Shown piece by piece: positions 1 to 7,813 of a DNA stretch of 47,750 nt (positions within the stretch are counted from its first letter, which is position 1; every line of letters begins with the position of its first letter). Origin of the DNA: Mediterranea sp. (in: CFB group bacteria) (GTDB lineage: Bacteria > Bacteroidota > Bacteroidia > Bacteroidales > Bacteroidaceae). The stretch is taken from NCBI GenBank assembly GCA_031261785.1, contig JAISIZ010000072.1, positions 1 to 47,750 on the forward strand. Reading direction: 5' to 3'. A program made the position numbers and the translations under genes. The notes beneath the pieces are model-generated. The model did not search any database. It worked only from the letters and a program-made list of their open reading frames with translations, and had not been told where the DNA came from.

Positions 1-146
1 CGCCCTTCGGGCACCTCCCCTCCGCTGGAAGGGAGGACTCAGAGTTACCCCCTCGCGGATCTGTAACCAAGTCCAATCTGTGAGCGAGAGGTTGGGAAAC
101 TTTAGTCATATAAAAACAAATAACTCTTAAGGAGTTTCATCGATGT
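1..146. other. Intergenic left edge, no gene seen
   Basis: No convincing reading frame is visible here. Bases 14-36 can fold into an imperfect GC-rich hairpin (CTCCC.TCC against GGA.GGGAG). The stretch leads directly into the plus-strand terminator at 147-186, so it is probably the 3' untranslated end of a plus-strand gene or of a small RNA beginning left of the window. That is inference from position only. Confidence 0.4.
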
Positions 147-186
147 GGGCCGCCGGGGAGTGATTCTTCGGCGGCTCATTTTTTAT
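147..186 (+). terminator. Rho-independent terminator
   Basis: An inverted repeat with arms at about 147-155 and 169-177 (core GCCGCCG / CGGCGGC) is followed by a T-rich run (ATTTTTTATT). This is the classic intrinsic terminator layout on the plus strand. It implies a plus-strand transcript entering from the left of the window and therefore a convergent arrangement with the minus-strand gene ending at 545. Confidence 0.7.
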
Positions 187-189
187 TCC

Positions 190-534
190 GGAGACGCGAA
201 AGCTTTATGCACATCCGCATGAGACGAAAAGCCCGGGCTTTTTTCTCCGTTCCCGAAATCTGATTACAAAAGCCCGGGCTTTTTTCTCCGTTCCCGAAAT
301 CTGATTACAAAAGCCCGGGCTTTTTTCTCCATTCCCGAAATGTGATTACAAAAGCCCGGGCTTTTTTCTCCGTTCCCGAAATCTGATTACAAAAGCCCGG
401 GCTTTTTTCTCCATTCCCGAAATCTGATTACAAAAGCCCGGGCTTTTTTCTCCGTTCCCGAAATCTGATTACAAAAGCCCGAGCTTTTCGCTCTTCGCGA
501 ATCCGTGGTTGAAATTTGTCGGCCTCGCGAAACC
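190..534. repeat. 41-bp tandem repeat array A (7 palindromes)
   Basis: Seven copies of the palindrome AAAAGCCCGGGCTTTT recur with the core starting at 231, 272, 313, 354, 395, 436 and 477, an exact 41-bp period. The spacer (about CTCCGTTCCCGAAATCTGAT) is nearly invariant, with a few single-base variants, and the last palindrome is GCCCGAGC. Non-repeated flanks at 190-226 and 493-534 also occur, inverted, around array B at 34317-34497. Array A is 345 bp and array B 181 bp, a difference of exactly four units. It ends 10 bp beyond the stop of the minus-strand gene at 545. The whole unit is conserved, so this is a minisatellite-like element and not a CRISPR. Each palindrome followed by T6 could act as a terminator hairpin in either direction. 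Confidence 0.95.
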
Positions 535-544
535 GCCTCTTGTT

Positions 545-1666
545 TCAATTCCTCATTTCCACTACTATTCCCCCTTCCACGATGGCTCCTTTGTCGAAGT
601 TGCGGGAGTGGCAGGCGTAACGGCGTGTGATGCCGTATCCGCCGGTGGCGAACAGTCCGACCCTGCGTGTGACTTGATACTCCAGGTTGACGCGGGCTTG
701 GAGGGCGTAGAGGCGTCGGGGGATACGTTCGTCATCGTGATTCTTGAACGTTTCGATGTGTTGGTAGCCGAGGTCGCCGCTTAGGGCCAGCTTAGGCAAG
801 AGGTTGACCGATAGTCCGGCCCGGTAGGAAGCGTTGAAAGTCGGTTTGTCGCGCAATCCCTCCTGCATCGTTCCGATGCCTACGATGGTATAGAAAAGCC
901 TGTTCTTGAATCGCACGCCCACGTTGGCCCACGTGGTGTTGCCTCCGTAGAGCAAGAATTGTATGCGCGTGTCGGGGTTGGCGTTCACCAGTCCGAGCTG
1001 GAAGCCGTGCAATTCCGTGGCGTAGTTGAAAAGCCCTATCTGCAATCCGTTCATTCGCTTCGTGGCTATGTTGGCCAGTCCGGCCACTTGCAAGCCGCTG
1101 ACGTCCTCGCCCGCCACGTTGAGCATACCCGATAGGGCCAGTCCGGAGAAGTTGCTGCCTACGACGTTGGCTATGCCCGAGAGTTGCACTCCCGAGGAGC
1201 TGTCGCCCACTACGTTGAGCAAGCCGCCAATCATGACCCCCGACTGCCTGTCGCCCGCTATGGCCGTCAGTCCGGCTATCGTCACGCCTCGGTAGTCGTT
1301 GCCGGCGATGTTCACTAATCCGGCCACCGACAAGCCGATGCTGTTGTTGCCGCTCACGTTGCTGAATCCGGCCATCTGCACGCCCCTCATGCTTCCGCCC
1401 GCCAGGTTGGCCAGGCCGGTGAGTTGCAAGCCGTTGACGTCGCCTCTGACCACGCTTCCCAAGGCGTTGACGCCCACGCCGTGCAGGCGGTTCATGGACG
1501 ACATCAGTCCCAGGTTGAGGTAGGTGGTCTGCATGGTGTCGAGCGGCTGTGTGGCCGCGCCTTTCCAGAGGGAAAGGTTGATGCCGGCGCTCTTGTTCTG
1601 CGCCGATACACAAACGGCAGCCATCAGTAGGGCTGCCGTAAGTAGGATTTTTGGGATTCTTTTCAT
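545..1666 (-). CDS. Secreted 16-residue-repeat surface protein
   Basis: This 373-residue protein has a clear signal peptide (cleavage likely after VSA at about residue 22). From about residue 63 to 206 it consists of nine consecutive 16-residue repeats with the pattern G[VL]x[LIV]xGLxNxxGxxxx, for example at 79-94, 95-110 and 111-126, then two shorter degenerate repeats to about 230. The last 140 residues look like outer-membrane beta-strands and end in a charged tail. The pattern resembles the LA_2272-type surface repeat family, which would be expected to form a beta-solenoid; that assignment is from memory of the motif. It lies 37 bp downstream of the acyl-CoA synthetase on the same strand, so co-transcription is possible. 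Its function is not known. Confidence 0.75.
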   Translation of the reverse strand: MKRIPKILLTAALLMAAVCVSAQNKSAGINLSLWKGAATQPLDTMQTTYLNLGLMSSMNRLHGVGVNALGSVVRGDVNGLQLTGLANLAGGSMRGVQMAGFSNVSGNNSIGLSVAGLVNIAGNDYRGVTIAGLTAIAGDRQSGVMIGGLLNVVGDSSSGVQLSGIANVVGSNFSGLALSGMLNVAGEDVSGLQVAGLANIATKRMNGLQIGLFNYATELHGFQLGLVNANPDTRIQFLLYGGNTTWANVGVRFKNRLFYTIVGIGTMQEGLRDKPTFNASYRAGLSVNLLPKLALSGDLGYQHIETFKNHDDERIPRRLYALQARVNLEYQVTRRVGLFATGGYGITRRYACHSRNFDKGAIVEGGIVVEMRN

Positions 1667-1703
1667 TATTGTTTCTTCTATTTTATCTCCTCGTCAACTC
1701 GTC

Positions 1704-3362
1704 TTATCCCTTCGCCTCTTGGTAGAGGTATCTCTTGATGCTCTTCTTCGGCGTTTTCTCGAATTCCTCGGGGTAGATTTTCACTTTGGCCACTTGGCTG
1801 TAGACGGGTAGCAACGCGTTGAGCGCGACGCGGTTCTCCTCCATCAGCCGTTCCATATCCTCGGTCTTGAGGCCGTGGGCGAAGGCGTCGTCGAAGTCGG
1901 GGTAGACGAGGGCTACCAATTTCGCGTTCTGCTGCACGATGATGCTCTCGGCCACGTAGGGCAGGCTGTTCAGCTTCTCCTCTATCTCTTCGGGGTAAAT
2001 GTTCTGTCCGCTACCGCTCAACAGCAAGTTCTTGCTCCGTCCCTTGATGGTGATGTTTCCTTCGGTGTCCATCAGGGCGAGGTCTCCGGTGTGCAGCCAT
2101 CCGTCTTTGTCGAGCACTTGCTTGGTGGCTTCCTCGTTCTTGTAGTATCCCAGCATGACGTTGGCCCCTTTGCAGACAATCTCTCCGGGTATGGTGGCGG
2201 GGTTCGACGAGAGGATGCGTACCTCCATGCGCGGGGTGGCTTTCCCGCACGAGCCGGGCTTGAAACGTTGCCAGTCCTCGTAGGCGATGATGGGTCCACA
2301 TTCCGTCATGCCGTAGCCTACGGTGTAGGGGAAGTCGATCATCTTGAGGAATTGTTCCACGTCCTGGTTGAACGCCGCTCCTCCTACGATGACCGCATAG
2401 AAGTTTCCGCCGAAAGCGCTGATAATCTGTTCGCGCACCTTCGACTTCACCTTGTCGTTGATAATGGGTACGCGCAGCAGGATCTTCATGGTAGGTGTCT
2501 GCAGTTTGGGCAGCACGCTTTTCTTAATAATCTTCTCGATGATGAGCGGTACGGCGATAATGATGCGCGGCTTCACCTCGGCAAAGGCCTGGAAGATGAT
2601 TTTCGGGCTGGGCATGCGGGTGAGGAAGAAGATGTGGCAGCCGATGGAAAACTCGTATAGGAACTCGAAGGCCAGCCCGTACATGTGCGCCATGGGAAGC
2701 ATGGAGACGATTCGGTCGCCGGCCTTCAGTTCCAACGCCTCGTAGGCGAAGCGGGTATTCGACCATAGGCTGCGATAGGGGAGCATCACGCCTTTGGAGT
2801 AGCCGGTAGTTCCCGAAGTGTAGTTGAGCACGGCCAGCTCCTCGGGTTGGTCCTTGTGGTAGTCGATGTGCTCGCGGCGGAAGTTCTTGGGATACTTGCG
2901 GCCGAACATCTCGTTGAGGTGCTCGCGGGCGTGGGTCAGACGCTCGCTTCGCGACACGAGCAAGGTGAAATCGTTCATCATCAAGATGCCCTCGAGCAGC
3001 GGCATGGCAGCCTCGTTGAGGTTCTCCCACACCTGGTCTCCCACAAGGAGGAGCTTGGCTTCGGAGTGGTTGACGATGTTGTGAACGTTGTCTGCCTTAA
3101 ATTCGTGGAGGATAGGTACGATAACGGCGCCGTAGGTCAGCGTGGCGAGGAACGTCACTCCCCAATGGGAGCAGTTCCTGCCGCACACCGCTATCTTGTC
3201 ACCCTTGCGGATGCCACTTTCTTCGAAGATGATGTGTAGTTTTTCAATCTTCCGTGCCACGTCCTTGTATTGCAAGGTGGCTCCATTGTAATCGGTCAGC
3301 GCATCCAAGTCCCAGTTGTTCCTGATGCTGTTCTCAATATACGCTATAAAGCTTTGTTCCAT
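1704..3362 (-). CDS. AMP-binding long-chain acyl-CoA synthetase-like protein
   Basis: The protein (552 residues from the chosen start) is a member of the ANL adenylating superfamily. It carries the P-loop-like A3 motif YTSGTTGYSKG, the GYGMTECGP region, the A7/A8 motif TGDLALMDTEGNITIKGRSK and a C-terminal catalytic-type Lys in TPKKSIKR. Such enzymes activate fatty acids to acyl-AMP and then acyl-CoA; the substrate cannot be read from the sequence. An upstream in-frame ATG at 3380 exists, but a -7 box at 3397-3404 would place transcription start near 3390, leaving almost no leader, and the paralogue at 27636-29300 aligns from the start chosen here. The two copies are clearly paralogous throughout. 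Confidence 0.85.
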   Translation of the reverse strand: MEQSFIAYIENSIRNNWDLDALTDYNGATLQYKDVARKIEKLHIIFEESGIRKGDKIAVCGRNCSHWGVTFLATLTYGAVIVPILHEFKADNVHNIVNHSEAKLLLVGDQVWENLNEAAMPLLEGILMMNDFTLLVSRSERLTHAREHLNEMFGRKYPKNFRREHIDYHKDQPEELAVLNYTSGTTGYSKGVMLPYRSLWSNTRFAYEALELKAGDRIVSMLPMAHMYGLAFEFLYEFSIGCHIFFLTRMPSPKIIFQAFAEVKPRIIIAVPLIIEKIIKKSVLPKLQTPTMKILLRVPIINDKVKSKVREQIISAFGGNFYAVIVGGAAFNQDVEQFLKMIDFPYTVGYGMTECGPIIAYEDWQRFKPGSCGKATPRMEVRILSSNPATIPGEIVCKGANVMLGYYKNEEATKQVLDKDGWLHTGDLALMDTEGNITIKGRSKNLLLSGSGQNIYPEEIEEKLNSLPYVAESIIVQQNAKLVALVYPDFDDAFAHGLKTEDMERLMEENRVALNALLPVYSQVAKVKIYPEEFEKTPKKSIKRYLYQEAKG

Positions 3363-3396
3363 TGTTGTTGTTTTGCACATTTAGAGTTCAAGTGCG

Positions 3397-3404
3397 CAAA
3401 TATA
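3397..3404 (-). promoter_or_regulatory. Bacteroidota -7 box (TATATTTG)
   Basis: The minus strand reads TATATTTG, a full match to the Bacteroides -7 consensus TAnnTTTG, about 35 bp upstream of the acyl-CoA synthetase start at 3362. No well-placed -33 TTG was found. Confidence 0.5.
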
Positions 3405-3445
3405 AGTATAATATCGATAAAACTCATACAATGGACGAGATTATT

Positions 3446-4516
3446 TTAAGCTAAATACCACTTATACATTCGTTTGACCCCTTCCTCGATCTCGATCTGG
3501 TGATGCCATCCGAGGGCGTGCAGTTTCGATGGATCGGTGAGTTTGCGCATGGTGCCGTCGGGTTTGGAGCTGTCGAAGGAGAGTTTGCCCTTGTATCCCA
3601 CCGTGTCGACAATCAGCTCGGCGAGTTTCCTGATGCTGATCTCCCGTCCGGTACCGATGTTGATGTGGCAGTCGCGTATCTCTTTCGCGCCTTCGCGGTA
3701 GGTGTCCCTGAAGTCGACGTGCTCCATCACGAACACGCTGGCGTCGGCCATCTCTTCGCTCCACAGGAATTCGCGCAGGGGCGTTCCCGTTCCCCAGAGC
3801 GTCAGCTCGGAGGGGCCGATGCCGTACTTGCGGAGGATATCGCGAATATCCTCCTCGGGGCTGTCGCCGCCAACACACTCCACGGGCCGGCGGGCCAAGT
3901 CGTTTCTGATGGCTTGCCAGTCGCCCTCCATAAGTCGGTGGGCGAGGTGTATCTTCCGTATCATGGCAGGCAACACGTGGCTGCGTTCGAGGTCGAAGTT
4001 GTCGTTGGGGCCGTAGAGGTTGGTGGGCATCACGGCGATGTAGTTGGTGCCATACTGTAGGTTGAAGCTTTCGCACATCTTCAGTCCGGCTATCTTGGCG
4101 ATGGCATACGGCTCGTTGGTGTACTCCAGCGGCGAGGTGAGCAACGTCTCCTCGCGCATGGGCTGTTCGGCGTCGCGGGGATAGATGCATGTGCTGCCCA
4201 GGAAGAGCAGCTTCTTCACGCCGTGGCGGAAGCTCTCGCCGATGACGTTCTGCTGTATCTGCAAGTTCTTGTAGATGAAGTCGGCACGGTAGATGTTGTT
4301 GGCCATGATGCCGCCCACGAAGGCGGCGGCCAGGAACACGTACTCGGGTCGCTCGGCGTCGAAGAATTGGCGCACGGCCGCGCCGTCGAGCAGGTCGACC
4401 TCCTTGTGGGTACGTCCCACGAGGTTGGTGTAGCCTTTCGCTTCCAGGTTCTTCCAGATGGCCGAGCCTACCAGCCCACGGTGCCCGGCCACATATATCT
4501 TGGCGTTCTTCTCCAT
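3446..4516 (-). CDS. fcl: GDP-L-fucose synthase
   Basis: This 356-residue short-chain dehydrogenase (extended SDR) converts GDP-4-keto-6-deoxy-D-mannose to GDP-L-fucose with NADPH by epimerisation and reduction. The sequence shows the nucleotide-binding GHRGLVG (11-17), GSTCIYP (108-113) and the catalytic Y137-x3-K141 pair (YAIAK). A polar insertion at about residues 200-245 makes it longer than the E. coli enzyme (321). The start used here lies 1 bp after the gmd stop codon; an ATG 18 bp further upstream would overlap gmd. The tight gmd-fcl pair is the standard GDP-fucose module, which in Bacteroidales feeds capsule and glycoprotein fucosylation. Confidence 0.95.
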   Translation of the reverse strand: MEKNAKIYVAGHRGLVGSAIWKNLEAKGYTNLVGRTHKEVDLLDGAAVRQFFDAERPEYVFLAAAFVGGIMANNIYRADFIYKNLQIQQNVIGESFRHGVKKLLFLGSTCIYPRDAEQPMREETLLTSPLEYTNEPYAIAKIAGLKMCESFNLQYGTNYIAVMPTNLYGPNDNFDLERSHVLPAMIRKIHLAHRLMEGDWQAIRNDLARRPVECVGGDSPEEDIRDILRKYGIGPSELTLWGTGTPLREFLWSEEMADASVFVMEHVDFRDTYREGAKEIRDCHINIGTGREISIRKLAELIVDTVGYKGKLSFDSSKPDGTMRKLTDPSKLHALGWHHQIEIEEGVKRMYKWYLA

Positions 4517-4517
4517 G

Positions 4518-5588
4518 TCAATGCTTGTTGGCAATCATGCGTTTCACCTTCTCCACGTCGTGACGTGCCATGATGCGCACCAGTTCCTCGAAGGACGTCT
4601 TGCGGGGATTCCATCCCAGCAATTTCTTGGCCTTGGTGGGGTCGCCCAGCAATTGTTCGACCTCCGCGGGGCGGAAGTATTTGGGGTCGACCTCCACCAG
4701 CACCCGTCCCGTGACGGTGTCGATGCCTTTCTCGTCGAGATCCTCACCTTCCCAGCGGAGCGTGATGCCCACCTCGTGGAAAGCCAGCGTGGCGAATTCG
4801 CGTACGGTATGCATTTCGCCGGTGGCGATGACGAAATCTTCGGGTACGTTGTGCTGCAGGATGAGCCACATGCACTCCACGTAGTCCTTGGCGTATCCCC
4901 AGTCGCGGAGCGAGTTGAGGTTGCCGAGGTAGAGCTTGTCCTGCTCGCCGAGCGCTATGCGTGCGGCCGCCAGCGTGATTTTCCGGGTGACGAAGGTTTC
5001 GCCCCGGCGTTCGCTCTCGTGGTTGAACAGTATGCCATTGACGGCGAACATGCCGTAGCTCTCGCGATAATTCTTGGTGATCCAGAAGCCATATTGCTTG
5101 GCCACGCCATAAGGCGAGCGGGGATAGAAGGGTGTGGTCTCCTTCTGCGGTACCTCTTGCACCTTTCCGAACAGCTCGGAGGTGGAGGCTTGATAGATGC
5201 GTGTCTTCTTTTCCAATCCGAGGATGCGCACGGCTTCGAGCATGCGTAGCGTGCCCACGGCGTCGGCTTCGGCGGTGTACTCGGGTACGTCGAACGATAC
5301 CTTCACGTGGCTCTGCGCGGCCAGGTTGTATATCTCGTCGGGTTGTACCTGCTGGATGATGCGGATGAGCGAGCTGGAGTCGGTCATGTCGCCATAGTGC
5401 AGGTTGATGGTGCGGCTCTGTTTCATGTCACGCACCCACTCCTCGAAGTAGAGGTGCTCGATGCGTCCGGTGTTGAACGAGGATGAGCGGCGCAGGATGC
5501 CGTGTACCTCGTACCCTTTTTGCAAAAGAAACTCCGCAAGATACGAACCGTCTTGCCCGGTGATACCTGAGATCAATGCTGTTTTCAT
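4518..5588 (-). CDS. gmd: GDP-mannose 4,6-dehydratase
   Basis: A 356-residue extended SDR that converts GDP-D-mannose to GDP-4-dehydro-6-deoxy-D-mannose in the cytoplasm, the first committed step of GDP-fucose synthesis. It shows the Rossmann motif GITGQDG (8-14), the STSELFG segment (135-141) carrying the catalytic Thr/Ser-Glu, and the YxxxK pair Y160/K164 in PYGVAK. Length and motif order match the family along the whole protein. The start is the only sensible one, with no upstream in-frame ATG nearby. It is followed by fcl after a single base, so translational coupling is likely. Confidence 0.97.
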   Translation of the reverse strand: MKTALISGITGQDGSYLAEFLLQKGYEVHGILRRSSSFNTGRIEHLYFEEWVRDMKQSRTINLHYGDMTDSSSLIRIIQQVQPDEIYNLAAQSHVKVSFDVPEYTAEADAVGTLRMLEAVRILGLEKKTRIYQASTSELFGKVQEVPQKETTPFYPRSPYGVAKQYGFWITKNYRESYGMFAVNGILFNHESERRGETFVTRKITLAAARIALGEQDKLYLGNLNSLRDWGYAKDYVECMWLILQHNVPEDFVIATGEMHTVREFATLAFHEVGITLRWEGEDLDEKGIDTVTGRVLVEVDPKYFRPAEVEQLLGDPTKAKKLLGWNPRKTSFEELVRIMARHDVEKVKRMIANKH

Positions 5589-5643
5589 ACGTTATATTAT
5601 TATTGAATTAAGTTACAGGTCGTGTACGCAAGGATGCCCGGAG

Positions 5644-6327
5644 TTATTCGGGGTCATTGCTGTTTTTATTGTTGCCCGCTTCGCCCGCGGGCTTTTTCTT
5701 CATTCCCTGGTAGACGAGGTATCCTACGATGAGCACGCCTACGGCGATGAACACGTATCCGATCTCGTGGCTGTACTCCGTCACCTTGGCGATGAGTTGC
5801 TCTTCCGTCTCGATGCCGGGTACGGTAGAGAGGTAATGGCCGATGGCGGCTAGGATGCTGTTCCACAGTCCGGCTCCCAGCGTGGTGTAGAGCAAGAAGG
5901 TGTGCGGCTTCATCCTCGCCAGTCCGGCGGGAATGGAGATGAGTTGGCGTACGGCCGGTATGAGCCGTCCGATGAAGGTGGACAGCGCGCCGTGCTTGTC
6001 GAAGTACTCCTCGGCGTGCTGTACTTTCGCCTCGTCGATGAGGCAGACGTGTCCGAAGCGGCTGTTGGCGAACTTGTAGACGATGGGGCGTCCCAGCCAT
6101 TTGGCCAGGTAATAATTGATCAAGGCTCCGATGTCGGCCCCGATCGTCCCGAAGAGCACCACGAGGTAGACGTTCAGTTCGCTGCTGTTGGCCGCTTTCC
6201 AAGCGGCAGGGGGGATTACCACTTCGGACGGGAAGGGGATGAATGAGCTTTCGATAGTCATCAACAGGGTGATGGTCCAATAGTTGAGATGGTCAAGGCA
6301 CCACTGGATAAAGGCTACGGATTCCAT
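5644..6327 (-). CDS. DedA family membrane protein
   Basis: A 227-residue integral membrane protein of the DedA/SNARE-associated (VTT) family. It has the N-terminal FIPFPSEVVIPPAA region, the hydrophobic re-entrant segment with GADIGALINYYLAKWLGR, and the conserved FIGRLIPAVRQLISIPAGLARM motif region at about 130-150 with its conserved Gly, Arg and Pro residues. DedA proteins include undecaprenyl-phosphate or phospholipid transporters/scramblases; which lipid is moved here is not known. The C-terminal tail is charged and cytoplasmic-looking. It starts 28 bp after the TPR gene stop and precedes gmd by 55 bp, all on one strand. Confidence 0.85.
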   Translation of the reverse strand: MESVAFIQWCLDHLNYWTITLLMTIESSFIPFPSEVVIPPAAWKAANSSELNVYLVVLFGTIGADIGALINYYLAKWLGRPIVYKFANSRFGHVCLIDEAKVQHAEEYFDKHGALSTFIGRLIPAVRQLISIPAGLARMKPHTFLLYTTLGAGLWNSILAAIGHYLSTVPGIETEEQLIAKVTEYSHEIGYVFIAVGVLIVGYLVYQGMKKKPAGEAGNNKNSNDPE

Positions 6328-6355
6328 ACTTTCTCTTCAGGGATTATACTGGTTG

Positions 6356-7798
6356 TTATTCATATTCGTTCATGTCTCTCCGCAGCCGGTCTATCACGTC
6401 GGAGAGATTCTCTTCCTTCCCTTCTCGGTCGAGCGTTCGCGTGAGGAGTTGCTGCAATTGCTCCCGGCTCACTATGCGATGGCTGTCCCAGCTGTACCTG
6501 AAGAAGCCGTCGTAATCGTGGCAGAGCAGGCAGAGTATGCAGAGTTTCTCCTTCACCGACTCGATGTTGGGGTTCTCTTGGTACGCCCGCTCGTAGTATA
6601 GCTTGGCCTTCTCGGGTTGGTTGCACTCCAGGTAGCTTCCGCCGATGTCGGCCCATACGTCCGCTCCGTTGTCCAATCCCACCGCCTCGCGGAACGTCTT
6701 TTCGGCTTCCTTTTCCCTGTCCTGCATCAGCAGTATCTTGCCTTGCGTGACGAAGTTGTTGACGTATCGCTCGTCGATGTCCATGGCCTTTTCGCTCACG
6801 GCCATGGCTTCGTCGATCCGTCCCAGCTTCCCCAGCGCGTAAGCTTCGTTGTTGTACATGTCCATCAGCAGGCTTTTGTCTCGCCGGGTGTCGCCCATCA
6901 TGGCTATCACTTTCTCGAAATATTCGATGGATTTCTCCCATTCGTGGTCCATGGCGTAGGTCAGCCCGATGAGCATGTATCCCATCTCGTCGCTGATGGA
7001 GCGCAGCTCCATGGATTTCATGAAGTCGCTCAGCGCGCGTTCGGGGTTGTTGAGGTAGAAGTAGCTATAGGCTCTCAAGGCGTAGGCTTCCCCGTAATTT
7101 TCGTCGATGGCCAGGGCGAAGTCGCAGGCGTCGATGGCCTTGTCGGTCTCCATCTTTCTGGAGTAGCTCCGTGCCAGCCCTGTCCAATAGCTGGCGTTGT
7201 GCGGGTGTTCGTCGAGTAGCTGGTTGAACAGCTCTATGGCTTCGTCGAGCTGCTCGGTGGCCGAGTAGTATTCGGCTTGCGCGGCCTTGAAGTCGCTTTT
7301 GCTATTGGCGTATTTCTCTCCCTTGCGCATCCATGCCTCGGCATATTCGGGATATCCGAGGTCGAGGTACAGATACATCACGTCGATGATGGTTTCTGGG
7401 TCGTCGACATCCTCCATCTCCTGGAGCAACAGCTCGGCTTCCTCGGGCTCGTCGTCGTGCAGCAACAGTTCGGCTCTCAGCAAGATGACTTCCGAGTCGC
7501 TTTGGTCGATGATGCTCTTCGCCACTTCCTCGGCCTTGTCTATTTGCTGCGTGTCGATATATAGGTAAGCTTCTTCCACCATCAGGTCAATGTCGCTGGG
7601 ATAGAGCTTCAAGCCATATTCTATGACCTCCTTGGCTCGGTCGAATTCCCACTGCGTCAGGTAGGCGTCGGCGATATCCGCCAGCTGCAGACTGTCGAAG
7701 TAAGGTGCCCCTCCGTTCGCGGTGGCCGCCTCGTACTCGTCTATCAATTGTCTCATCTCCTCTTTGAAGGAGGGGTGATTCGAGTTTTTTCTTCCCAT
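6356..7798 (-). CDS. TPR-repeat protein
   Basis: A 480-residue acidic protein without a signal peptide, built almost entirely of tetratricopeptide repeats. Helix pairs with the W/L-G/A-Y-A-F-A-P spacing recur, for example around SYWTGLARSYSR, EAYALRAYSYFYLN and DVWADIGGSYLECN. Such proteins are scaffolds for protein-protein contact; no partner can be inferred. It begins 15 bp downstream of the glnS stop codon and ends 28 bp before dedA, so a glnS-TPR-dedA transcript is likely. Members of this type are widespread in Bacteroidales, but I do not recognise a named function. Confidence 0.8.
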   Translation of the reverse strand: MGRKNSNHPSFKEEMRQLIDEYEAATANGGAPYFDSLQLADIADAYLTQWEFDRAKEVIEYGLKLYPSDIDLMVEEAYLYIDTQQIDKAEEVAKSIIDQSDSEVILLRAELLLHDDEPEEAELLLQEMEDVDDPETIIDVMYLYLDLGYPEYAEAWMRKGEKYANSKSDFKAAQAEYYSATEQLDEAIELFNQLLDEHPHNASYWTGLARSYSRKMETDKAIDACDFALAIDENYGEAYALRAYSYFYLNNPERALSDFMKSMELRSISDEMGYMLIGLTYAMDHEWEKSIEYFEKVIAMMGDTRRDKSLLMDMYNNEAYALGKLGRIDEAMAVSEKAMDIDERYVNNFVTQGKILLMQDREKEAEKTFREAVGLDNGADVWADIGGSYLECNQPEKAKLYYERAYQENPNIESVKEKLCILCLLCHDYDGFFRYSWDSHRIVSREQLQQLLTRTLDREGKEENLSDVIDRLRRDMNEYE

Positions 7799-7813
7799 GT
7801 CTTTGTTTTCTCC

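Noticed and set aside
190..534. CRISPR array
   Set aside because: The whole 41-bp unit is conserved between copies, there are no unique spacers, and no cas genes are in the window.
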